From assembly GCA_023484515.1 (NCBI GenBank), contig JAMDAY010000032.1:1-45710 (forward strand): a stretch of DNA of 45,710 nt. Direction: 5' to 3'. This document shows, piece by piece, positions 39,502 to 45,710 of the stretch. The notes below the pieces were generated by a model. It made no database searches and was not told the origin of the DNA. It saw nothing but the letters and a program-made list of their open reading frames with translations. The position numbers and the translations under genes were made by a program. The stretch comes from Patescibacteria group bacterium. Lineage in GTDB: Bacteria; Patescibacteriota; Doudnabacteria; UBA920. Every line of letters starts with the position of its first letter. The stretch's first letter is position 1.

Positions 39502-39544
39502 TAAAATTCCTTAAAAATTTAACGAAAATTTTTAAGGAATTTTA
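39502..39544. terminator. 19-bp perfect hairpin next to the RNA terminator
   Basis: 39502-39520 pairs with 39526-39544 around AACGA. It lies between the structured RNA's own terminator and the exonuclease gene. It probably blocks read-through. Confidence 0.5.
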
Positions 39545-39547
39545 AAC

Positions 39548-39935
39548 AAAAAGAAAATCCCACTGTCCAAGCTTCAGTGGGGGACCCAATGCCTCTATGC
39601 TATCCGCGTCAACGGTAGGTGTAGGGTATTGGGGTTTAGGCGGGGTTTGCCTTGTAAAAACCTTGCTTGGGACAAGGCAAATACTATGATTGCGGCCCAG
39701 GCCTTGGGTTAAATTCTCAGCACAGCATCCGCAGATACTGGTGGGAAACTGCATAACCTGTACCCAGGCTTTCCCCTTTTCAGGGGACTTCTCCCTCTTC
39801 ACTTGTCGTTGGAATTCAGTGCAATCATAAAACGATTGCCTCCTTATAAAAACCACATCTGGTCCGACTCGAAAGTCGGTGGTCGTGCCCCGCAAGGCTC
39901 CAGACAGGCTCCTGTCCAAAAATCGGATTGGTTAA
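39548..39935 (-). ncRNA. Unidentified structured RNA, about 390 nt
   Basis: The ends are defined by a consensus promoter (39941-39969) and an intrinsic terminator (stem CCCACTG/CAGTGGG, 39559-39581, with a T-rich tail to 39548). Between them are many local stems: GACAGG..CCTGTC, CCGAC..GTCGG, GCAATC..GATTGC, CCCCT..GGGG and a 9-bp TTGCCTTGT/ACAAGGCAA. An AAGGAGG lies ahead of a nine-codon frame (MIALNSNDK), which may be chance. It lacks the tmRNA acceptor/T-arm and ALAA tag and does not look like SRP or 6S RNA. A 125-codon TTG frame crosses the terminator and is not favoured. Confidence 0.55.
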
Positions 39936-39940
39936 GCCAA

Positions 39941-39969
39941 ATACTACTCTCTCTCTCTGCTTTTGTCAA
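39941..39969 (-). promoter_or_regulatory. Promoter of the structured RNA
   Basis: TTGACA (39964-39969), 17 bp containing GAGAGAGAGAG, then TAGTAT (39941-39946). It shares TTGACAAAAGCAG with the DUF11 promoter. Confidence 0.8.
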
Positions 39970-39970
39970 T

Positions 39971-40019
39971 TTAAATTCCCGCAATTTTTTATTGGAAATA
40001 AAAAATTGCGGGAATTTAA
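39971..40019. repeat. 23-bp perfect hairpin between divergent promoters
   Basis: 39971-39993 pairs with 39997-40019 around GGA. It separates the promoter of the structured RNA from the aspS promoter and could insulate the two. Confidence 0.6.
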
Positions 40020-40023
40020 GAAT

Positions 40024-40053
40024 TTGGCAAAAGTCCAAAATTTATGATAAAAT
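40024..40053 (+). promoter_or_regulatory. Probable aspS promoter
   Basis: TTGGCA (40024-40029), 18 bp, TAAAAT (40048-40053). The leader is about 90 nt and holds ATCAGCG/GATCCGCG-type short repeats seen also near 6.85 and 42.6 kb. Confidence 0.45.
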
Positions 40054-40151
40054 GCAATTACATTATTAATCCCTGCCGACTGTTAATCGGTAAGGGCTTT
40101 ACGATCAGCGTGCAGATCCGCTTAGCCGATCCGCGTGCAGATTTGCGGTTT

Positions 40152-41981
40152 ATGGAAAGAACTTTAGCTTTAGATACAACCAAAAAAATCGGGGAAACCG
40201 TAAGGGTTTCCGGGTGGGTAGCCTCGCGCCGCGACCATGGCGGGGTTATTTTTGTTGACTTGCGCGACCAAAGCGGCATTGTCCAGTTAGCCATCCACCC
40301 GCAGGAACAAGCCGCTTTCAGCGCGGCGGAAAAATTAAGGGATGAATTTGTCATAACCGCGTCCGGAAAAGTTACCGAGCGCTCCCCGGAAACCAAAAAT
40401 CCGAACTTGCCGACCGGCCAGGTGGAAATTTTACCCGCGGAAATTGCCATCTTAAATTCTTCAAAACCTTTACCTTTTCCGGTCATGCATCAGGAAGACA
40501 TTAACATTAACGAGGACTTGCGCTTGAAATTCCGCTTTTTGGATTTGCGCCGGGACAAAATGCAGCAAATGCTGCGCCGCAGGCACGAAATGATCAAGAT
40601 GATCCGCGAATACATGGACGGACGCGGCTTTATAGAAATAACCACGCCAATTTTGACTTCTTCTTCCCCCGAAGGCGCGCGCGACTTTTTAGTCCCCTCC
40701 CGTTTGCATCCCGGAAAATTTTACGCGCTGCCGCAGGCGCCGCAGCAATTTAAACAGCTTTTAATGGTGGGCGGCGTGCCAAAATATTACCAGATCGCGC
40801 CGTGCTTCCGCGACGAAGACCCGCGCGCGGACAGGAGCCCCGGAGAATTTTACCAGTTGGATTTGGAAATTGCTTTTGCGGAAAAAGACGAAACCGTTTT
40901 CCGGGAAATGGAACCGCTGTTTGTAAAACTGACCGAGGAATTCGCCGGCAAGAAAGTCTGGCAAAAGCCGTTCCCGCGCATTCCTTATCTGGAAGCCATG
41001 GACTTGTACGGCAGCGACAAACCCGATTTAAGATTTGAAATGAAGATGGTTGACCTGACCGAAGTTTTAAATAATACAAAATTCAGTGTTTTTGGCAACG
41101 CCATAAAATCCGGCGGAGCAGTAAAAGCCATCTGCTGCCAGGGCGGCGCGGAACTGACGCGCAGCCAAATAGACGAGCTGACAGAAATGGTAAAAAAAGA
41201 AGGAGCCGGCGGCTTGGCCTATATTGTTTACGACAAAAACCACGGCGACAAGAACGTGGAATCTACCCAACTTGACACGGAACGCGCACACAAGGACTTG
41301 CGCTCGCCCATTTTAAAGTTCTTGTCCGATGCGGAAATCCTATCTATTATTGAAAAAACCCATGCCGCACCCGGCGACATTATATTTTTTGGCGCCGACC
41401 AAAAAACAATAGTCAATAAAGTTTTAGGCAAGCTACGCGACAAGCTGGGCGACATTTTCGGGCTGAAAGATCCCGGAGTAGTCGCCTGGGCCTGGATAAC
41501 GGACTTCCCCATGTTTGAATACAACGACCAGGAAAAACGCTGGGATTTTATGCATAACCCGTTTTCCATGCCGCAAGGCGGTTTGGAGGCCTTGGAAACG
41601 CAAAAACCGGACGAAGTCCGGGCTTACCAATACGACATAATCGCCAACGGCCTGGAACTGTCTTCCGGCGCGATTCGCAACTACAAACCGGAAATTATGT
41701 ATAAAACTTTTGAAATTTGCGGCTATGATAAAGAAACGGTAGACGAAAAATTCGGCGGCATGATCCGCGCGTTTGAATACGGCGCGCCGCCGCACGGCGG
41801 CTTTGCCCCCGGCATTGACAGGATGCTAATGCTGTTTGAAAACGAACCCAACATCCGCGAAGTCATTGCCTTTCCCAAAAACGGCAGCGCCGAAGACGTT
41901 ATGATGGGCGCGCCGGGAACGGTGGAAGAAAAACAGCTTAAGGAATTGCATATCAAATTGGATTTGCCTAAGAAAAAATAA
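40152..41981 (+). CDS. aspS: Aspartyl-tRNA synthetase (bacterial type)
   Basis: Charges tRNA-Asp (possibly also tRNA-Asn) with aspartate. 609 residues from ATG 40152: N-terminal OB-fold anticodon-binding domain (VRVSGWVASRRDHGGVIFVDLRD), class II motif 2 (FRDEDPRADRSPGEFYQLDLE), the GAD insertion typical of bacterial enzymes (about 285-420), and motif 3 (GGFAPGIDRMLML). A longer frame to 40044 adds 36 residues not found in the family. A gat operon, needed to tell Asp-only from Asp/Asn use, is not in view. Confidence 0.94.
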   Translation: MERTLALDTTKKIGETVRVSGWVASRRDHGGVIFVDLRDQSGIVQLAIHPQEQAAFSAAEKLRDEFVITASGKVTERSPETKNPNLPTGQVEILPAEIAILNSSKPLPFPVMHQEDININEDLRLKFRFLDLRRDKMQQMLRRRHEMIKMIREYMDGRGFIEITTPILTSSSPEGARDFLVPSRLHPGKFYALPQAPQQFKQLLMVGGVPKYYQIAPCFRDEDPRADRSPGEFYQLDLEIAFAEKDETVFREMEPLFVKLTEEFAGKKVWQKPFPRIPYLEAMDLYGSDKPDLRFEMKMVDLTEVLNNTKFSVFGNAIKSGGAVKAICCQGGAELTRSQIDELTEMVKKEGAGGLAYIVYDKNHGDKNVESTQLDTERAHKDLRSPILKFLSDAEILSIIEKTHAAPGDIIFFGADQKTIVNKVLGKLRDKLGDIFGLKDPGVVAWAWITDFPMFEYNDQEKRWDFMHNPFSMPQGGLEALETQKPDEVRAYQYDIIANGLELSSGAIRNYKPEIMYKTFEICGYDKETVDEKFGGMIRAFEYGAPPHGGFAPGIDRMLMLFENEPNIREVIAFPKNGSAEDVMMGAPGTVEEKQLKELHIKLDLPKKK

Positions 41982-42058
41982 CTCCAAAAAACGCTTATAA
42001 TTAAACCTGACCCGCCTGCTTAAAAATTTAAGCGGAACGATCCTTACAAAGGACTAAA

Positions 42059-42379
42059 ATGCAAGAAACCCTCGCCAAAATAAATGCATTTTTAGAAAAC
42101 CAAAAATCTAACATATCCAATATATTCATCCTTTTAGGACTGGTAGATGTTTTGTTCGCGGCCTTTTTCCTGCCGCAATATTTGCATACGCGCCAATTCC
42201 GCAATTATATGGTATTCGGCAGCCCCATGCAGGCGGAGTCCTGGCTCCAATTTTTAAAATTTGGATGGGGTTGGCTGGCATTTGCCGACATATTCCTGTT
42301 TTTGCCGGTTATTGTGATTTCCATGATCCTTCCGCACATGCTGGAACTGCTTGCGGCAGCCCAGGACGGGGAAGAATAA
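42059..42379 (+). CDS. Small membrane protein, 106 aa, unknown
   Basis: Two hydrophobic helices (IFILLGLVDVLFAAFFL and WLAFADIFLFLPVIVISMIL) separated by a polar stretch, with a short charged N-terminus. It has an AAAGGA site before the ATG and follows aspS by 77 bp in the same direction. No family is recognised. Confidence 0.65.
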   Translation: MQETLAKINAFLENQKSNISNIFILLGLVDVLFAAFFLPQYLHTRQFRNYMVFGSPMQAESWLQFLKFGWGWLAFADIFLFLPVIVISMILPHMLELLAAAQDGEE

Positions 42380-42454
42380 TTATAATATTTGATGAAATCA
42401 ATATAACTTAATTCAATAAAGCCGTGGACATAAAAATAAAATAAAAAATTAATC

Positions 42455-42547
42455 TTGTCCGCCGGAAGCTACACCGAAAGCCTGGAACTGTCCGTCAAAG
42501 ATTATGAAAAATTGTCTTACCCTATCTTGGGCATTTACACCGAATAA
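42455..42547 (+). pseudogene. Probable 3' remnant of a gene
   Basis: A 30-codon open stretch with coding-like composition ends in TAA (SAGSYTESLELSVKDYEK..LGIYTE). It is preceded by an in-frame stop and AT-rich DNA, with no ATG or ribosome site, so it looks like the tail of a decayed gene. A TTG start at 42455 is possible but unlikely. Confidence 0.35.
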
Positions 42548-42664
42548 TTGTTTATAATTATTCCGGCGGATTAGCGGTAAATCAGCGGCATATAAAAGTT
42601 ATTCCTTATGGTTATTAGATTCGCGACGGATCGGCGTACTTGATCAGCGTTATATCAGCGGCAT
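42548..42664. repeat. Gap with two ATCAGCGGCATAT repeats
   Basis: The 13-mer occurs at 42581-42593 and 42654-42666, the second overlapping the scpA start codon. Related ATCAGCG/GATCCGC strings occur near 6.85 and 40.1 kb. A hairpin at 42541-42566 (CGAATAATT/AATTATTCCG) may end upstream transcription. Confidence 0.45.
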
Positions 42665-43387
42665 ATGGACCACATTAGAATCCAACAATTTGAAGGGCCA
42701 CTGGACCTGCTGCTCAATCTTATTGAGCAGCAGAAACTTGACATTACCCAAATTGCCTTGGCCCAAGTGACCGAGCAGTTTTTGCAATATATCCGCCAAT
42801 TGGAACAAATTGACCCTACCGCCCTGGCTGATTATTTGGCGATTGCCGCCAAACTTTTGGTAATTAAATCCAAGGCCATCCTGCCTACCCTGGAAGTGGA
42901 ACAGGAAGAAGAGGACGCGGGAACAGACCTTGAAGCCAAGCTGCTGCTGTATAAGCAGTTTAAGGAAGTGGCCAAATATTTGCACAAGCTGGACAACCGG
43001 CGGCGGCAAAGTTTTGGCCGTACCTTGACGTTTGAGCAAAAAATAAGCTTCTTTCCCGACCCCAACACAACCACGGAAGCCCTGCATGCGTCCATCCTGG
43101 CGGTCTTAACGGGATTGAAAGAATTAGATAATTTGCCTAAAGCCAAAATCCGCGAAGCCATTTCCATCCAGGAAAAAATTGACCATTTGCGGGTGCTGTT
43201 AAGCAGCCAGGTTGAAACCAAACTTTCCGACCTGCTGAAAAATGCCAAAAACAAGTCCGAAGCCATTGTAACTTTTTTGGCCTTGCTGGAACTGATCAAA
43301 CAAAGAATTTTTACAGCCAACCAGGAAACCTTATTTACGGACATCACCATCAAAAAATATAATTCCAATCCGGATATCCCGAATTAA
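42665..43387 (+). CDS. scpA: Segregation and condensation protein A (ScpA, kleisin)
   Basis: The kleisin of the SMC-ScpAB condensin. 240 residues starting HIRIQQFEGPLDLLLNLIEQQKLDITQIALAQVTEQFL, the highly conserved N-terminal SMC-neck-binding helix region, then LAIAAKLLVIKSKAILP, and a C-terminal winged helix (IVTFLALLELIKQRIFTANQ). It is paired with scpB 250 bp downstream, as usual. Confidence 0.94.
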   Translation: MDHIRIQQFEGPLDLLLNLIEQQKLDITQIALAQVTEQFLQYIRQLEQIDPTALADYLAIAAKLLVIKSKAILPTLEVEQEEEDAGTDLEAKLLLYKQFKEVAKYLHKLDNRRRQSFGRTLTFEQKISFFPDPNTTTEALHASILAVLTGLKELDNLPKAKIREAISIQEKIDHLRVLLSSQVETKLSDLLKNAKNKSEAIVTFLALLELIKQRIFTANQETLFTDITIKKYNSNPDIPN

Positions 43388-43419
43388 TTTTACATTGCCG
43401 GATAACATAAGGCGCCAAC

Positions 43420-43650
43420 ATGGACAAGACTATTATAGGCATGCTATTTATTACCGCCGGAGCCATATACGGCTCGCTCGCCCTGGACGGGATATACAAC
43501 AGAACCTTGGGATACCTGGTAGAGCACGAATGGTTAAAACCGCCGGTAATTAAACAACTAGAAAAAAATCTTTTAGGACGCAAAGCCACTATCTTATTTT
43601 ACAGTGCCATTTTAATAATTATCGGGGTTTACATACTTTATGCCCAGTGA
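43420..43650 (+). CDS. Small two-helix membrane protein between scpA and scpB
   Basis: 76 residues with membrane segments at about 5-22 (IIGMLFITAGAIYGSLAL) and 57-74 (TILFYSAILIIIGVYIL) and a basic middle. It overlaps the scpB start by 11 nt, so the three genes are coupled. Its function is unknown. The placement may hint at a link between the condensin and the membrane. Confidence 0.7.
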   Translation: MDKTIIGMLFITAGAIYGSLALDGIYNRTLGYLVEHEWLKPPVIKQLEKNLLGRKATILFYSAILIIIGVYILYAQ

Positions 43651-44530
43651 TAAGCAAGATTTAAAAAATTCTTTGGAAGCGATATTGTTCGTTTCCAACA
43701 AGCCGCTAAAGCCGAAAGATTTCGCCGCCATTTTGGGAGCGGACGAAACGGAAATTATAGCCGCTTTAAACGAACTGGCCGAAGAACGCAAAAGCCGCGG
43801 GCTGGTATTGCTGGAAAACGGAGGAGAATACCAATTGGCGACTAACAGCAAATATTCCACGGCCGTAAAAAATTTCCTTAACGCGGAGCTGCGGGAAAAA
43901 TTGACCGATGCCACGGTGGAAGTCCTGGCGATAATCGCCTACCGCCAGCCAATTTCCAAGGCGGAAATAGAAGCTATCCGCGGCGTCAATTCCCAATACA
44001 GCATTAGGAACCTGCTTATGCGCGGCCTGGTGGAAAAAGTCCCCAATCCCGGGGACGCCCGCAGCGTGCTTTACCAGACTACTACGGAATTTTTAATGCA
44101 TTTGGGCATAACTTCCGTAACCGACCTCCCCGAATTCCAAACCTTGGTGGAAAAAATCAAGCTGCCGCAAACCGCGCCATTAGCCATGGAAGCCGCGGCC
44201 CAACAAACTCCCAATACTGACGAAGGAAATAAGATGGAATCCCAAAAGGAAATTAATCAGCCGGGTCCGGACCACGCCGCCAGTAAAGAAAGGGCGGGCG
44301 ACACGGGAATTTCCCAGGATCCTGTGCGAATGAGCCCGGAACAGATTGACTACGAAATAAATACTGAATCTAAAATTGAAAAGGAAAATTTGCCGGAATC
44401 GGCGGTTAAAGCCGAAGAAATTGCTTCCACCGATTTGCCGCCCGCGGAACCGGGTCCGGCAGAAATTGAGAATGCCGAAGAAGATGAATTTGCAGACGAA
44501 GACGAGAATGAAGAGAGCGACGAAGATTAA
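43640..44530 (+). CDS. scpB: Segregation and condensation protein B (ScpB) with an acidic tail
   Basis: 296 residues. The first 180 are the ScpB tandem winged helices: LKNSLEAILFVSNKPLKPKDFAAIL, TVEVLAIIAYRQPISKAEIEAIRGVNS and RGLVEKVPNPGDARSVLYQTT. The last 110 are disordered and end in a run of Glu/Asp, longer than in most ScpB. ScpB dimers bind ScpA in the condensin complex. A strong terminator follows. Confidence 0.93.
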   Translation: MPSDKQDLKNSLEAILFVSNKPLKPKDFAAILGADETEIIAALNELAEERKSRGLVLLENGGEYQLATNSKYSTAVKNFLNAELREKLTDATVEVLAIIAYRQPISKAEIEAIRGVNSQYSIRNLLMRGLVEKVPNPGDARSVLYQTTTEFLMHLGITSVTDLPEFQTLVEKIKLPQTAPLAMEAAAQQTPNTDEGNKMESQKEINQPGPDHAASKERAGDTGISQDPVRMSPEQIDYEINTESKIEKENLPESAVKAEEIASTDLPPAEPGPAEIENAEEDEFADEDENEESDED

Positions 44531-44552
44531 CACTTTCAAACGGCCAATATTT

Positions 44553-44587
44553 AAAACAAAAGCCTGTTTTTCACAGGCTTTTGTTTT
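44553..44587. terminator. Terminator after scpB
   Basis: 15-bp stem (44553-44567 with 44573-44587), loop TTTTC, arms rich in A and T at the base (AAAACAAAAGCC / GGCTTTTGTTTT). Works for scpB, and possibly for the minus strand. Confidence 0.8.
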
Positions 44588-44753
44588 GATGTCAGCTGAC
44601 CTTAACTTTTGCGGCAGTGAAGTCCCCCTTCAGGGACAAACAGGCTTTAAATTATTTACATGTTAATTATCATCAATCTTACTTTAGCAGGCTAATCCTG
44701 GAAGTGCGCCTTCACCCTGATTATGCGATAGATGTCCCTGATTACCAAACCTC

Positions 44754-44876
44754 TCATCGAGGAAGCTGATTGTAAGATTCGCGAGGCGAACTGGGAATTT
44801 CCTGCTTAAGCCGGACTTTCGCGCAGCCCGCTGCCAACAAAGTTAAAAGTGATATTATGATAAATATTTTTTTCAT
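44754..44876 (-). CDS. Tiny lipoprotein, 40 aa
   Basis: ATG 44876 to TGA 44754. The product is MKKIFIIISLLTLLAAGC followed by 22 polar residues. L-A-A-G-Cys18 is a clear lipobox, so it is a likely substrate of Lgt. It follows the ROK kinase by 6 bp and is probably in its operon. The mature part is only about 23 residues, so it may be an entericidin-like peptide lipoprotein or the remnant of a longer gene. Confidence 0.65.
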   Translation of the reverse strand: MKKIFIIISLLTLLAAGCAKVRLKQEIPSSPRESYNQLPR

Positions 44877-44882
44877 ATCAGA

Positions 44883-45650
44883 TTATTGATTAAACAACAG
44901 CGCCGCACCAAGCGCGCCGGCACTATTGAGATGGGAGATTAATATTTTTGATTTGAATTTTCTGTTATTTAAATATTTACTAAAGGCTCTTGCAATTTGT
45001 GTAGAAAATTTCTTGTAATGCAACTTGCTCACTGTACCTCCTAGAATAAAGCAATCGGGATCGAAAATTTTTGCCAAATCAACGAACCTCACGGAAAGCA
45101 GGCGGCCTACTTCGGAGAAATTCCCCTTATCTTTTGCCTTCTGGTAATGATGCTCTAACGTATCATTGCACATAATTAGCTGGCCAATCTCCCCTCCGCC
45201 GTGATGGCTGCCGCGATAATTTTGCCCATTTAGGTACAATCCTGAACCAATCCCGGTTCCCAGGATGACCCCAACTACATTTTTATATTTCTTCCCCTGC
45301 CCCAGCAGCATTTCGGCGCGGGCGAAACAGTTGGCGTCGTTGTCAATTTTTACGTTTTGGTATCCCAGGGATTTAATGTAGGCGGCAAACTTAAAATTTT
45401 TCAGGAATTCTAAATTCGGCGAAGCCAAAACAACGCCCTTGTCCGAGTCTACCACGCCGGCAGTGCCAACCCCGACCGCGCCAATATGAATTCCCAAGGA
45501 TAAAAATTTTAACAGCTCCGTAAGGCTGTATTTAAAATCTGAAAGATTACGCGGCGTGACTATAGTCAGGCTTTTTACAGCTCTCCTGCCGTCAAACACC
45601 ACTCCTTCTATTTTTGTCCCTCCAATGTCCAAACCAATCATTTGTTTCAT
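44883..45650 (-). CDS. ROK-family sugar kinase (glucokinase-like)
   Basis: 255 residues: phosphate-binding MIGLDIGGTKIEGVVFDG at the N-terminus, GVGTAGVVDSDKG, KIDNDANCFARAE (catalytic Asp in DNDAN), GVILGTGIGSGLYLNG and HHGGGEIGQL. It would phosphorylate a hexose such as glucose or N-acetylglucosamine/mannose with ATP. The ROK zinc site CxCGxxGCxE is absent and the protein is shorter than usual (about 300), so substrate assignment is open. Confidence 0.85.
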   Translation of the reverse strand: MKQMIGLDIGGTKIEGVVFDGRRAVKSLTIVTPRNLSDFKYSLTELLKFLSLGIHIGAVGVGTAGVVDSDKGVVLASPNLEFLKNFKFAAYIKSLGYQNVKIDNDANCFARAEMLLGQGKKYKNVVGVILGTGIGSGLYLNGQNYRGSHHGGGEIGQLIMCNDTLEHHYQKAKDKGNFSEVGRLLSVRFVDLAKIFDPDCFILGGTVSKLHYKKFSTQIARAFSKYLNNRKFKSKILISHLNSAGALGAALLFNQ

Positions 45651-45710
45651 ATAAAGTTTACACTATAAATTAACATCTATAAAAACTTACCGGCCCAACA
45701 AGGGGCATCT

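Noticed and set aside
39542-39919. 125-codon minus-strand frame in the structured RNA
   Set aside because: TTG start without a ribosome site, low-complexity product, and the frame runs through the hairpin and T-tract of the terminator.
39548-39935. tmRNA
   Set aside because: No acceptor stem pairing of the ends, no proper 7-nt T-loop in the CCGAC/GTCGG hairpin, and no tag ending in ALAA or similar. A permuted form was also looked for and not seen.
39840-40151. T-box riboswitch upstream of aspS on the plus strand
   Set aside because: GGTGGTCGTGCCCCGC only loosely resembles the T-box motif, there is no antiterminator/terminator pair, and the strong promoter there points the other way.

Overview
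The window looks like a chromosomal piece from a Patescibacteria/CPR bacterium of Parcubacteria-like type. The signs are small, tightly packed genes, a TrpR-family YerC/YecD-type regulator, a PaaX/Cas2-like protein, a small GIY-YIG nuclease, DUF11 surface proteins with a sortase, and short AbrB-like and ScpA/ScpB proteins. TGA acts as a stop in several genes, so the code looks like table 11. The assignment rests on gene content read by eye, with no database search.

Layout. 1-900: two unknown minus-strand genes with a terminator and a terminated leader. 900-1435: a TrpR-family regulator surrounded by operators built like the E. coli trp operator. 1482-12755 (minus): hibernation factor, murB, an AbrB-like protein, a murC/mpl-type ligase, a patatin, murG, three GT4 glycosyltransferases, a methyltransferase and a polyprenyl-phosphate sugar transferase. 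12898-13643 (plus): RNase P RNA. 13701-28756 (minus): large secreted proteins (lysozyme-like, subtilisin-like, FG-GAP/Ig, and a DUF11 protein with an APKTG sorting signal), with a GT2 enzyme and galE between them. 29252-32364 (minus): an orphan secreted protein and a sortase. 32728-35987 (minus): dTDP-rhamnose genes rmlA, rmlD and rmlB with a PaaX/Cas2-like gene inserted. 36014-39425 (minus): an HtrA-like protein lacking two triad residues, a membrane protein, lgt and a DEDD exonuclease. 39550-39935 (minus): an unidentified structured RNA with a strong promoter and terminator. 40152-44530 (plus): aspS, small membrane proteins, scpA and scpB. 44754-45650 (minus): a ROK kinase and a 40-residue lipoprotein. 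No rmlC, flippase or polymerase, tRNA, rRNA or CRISPR array was recognised.

How it fits together. Most of the window builds the cell surface: peptidoglycan precursors, a polysaccharide, a rhamnose donor, lipoprotein maturation and sortase-anchored or secreted proteins. Three of the secreted proteins share the same C-terminal repeat module.

The most striking finding is in rnpB. The P3 helix of the RNase P RNA is drawn out into a 20-bp perfect stem, and its loop is filled almost exactly by an 83-codon GIY-YIG nuclease gene. The start and stop codons sit at the two ends of the loop. This looks like a nuclease gene lodged in a catalytic RNA at a site the fold can tolerate. Other notable points are the TrpR-type operator set, the unidentified RNA at 39.5-39.9 kb, a Cas2-like gene bracketed by matching palindromes inside the rml operon, and an unusual number of long perfect palindromes at gene boundaries.
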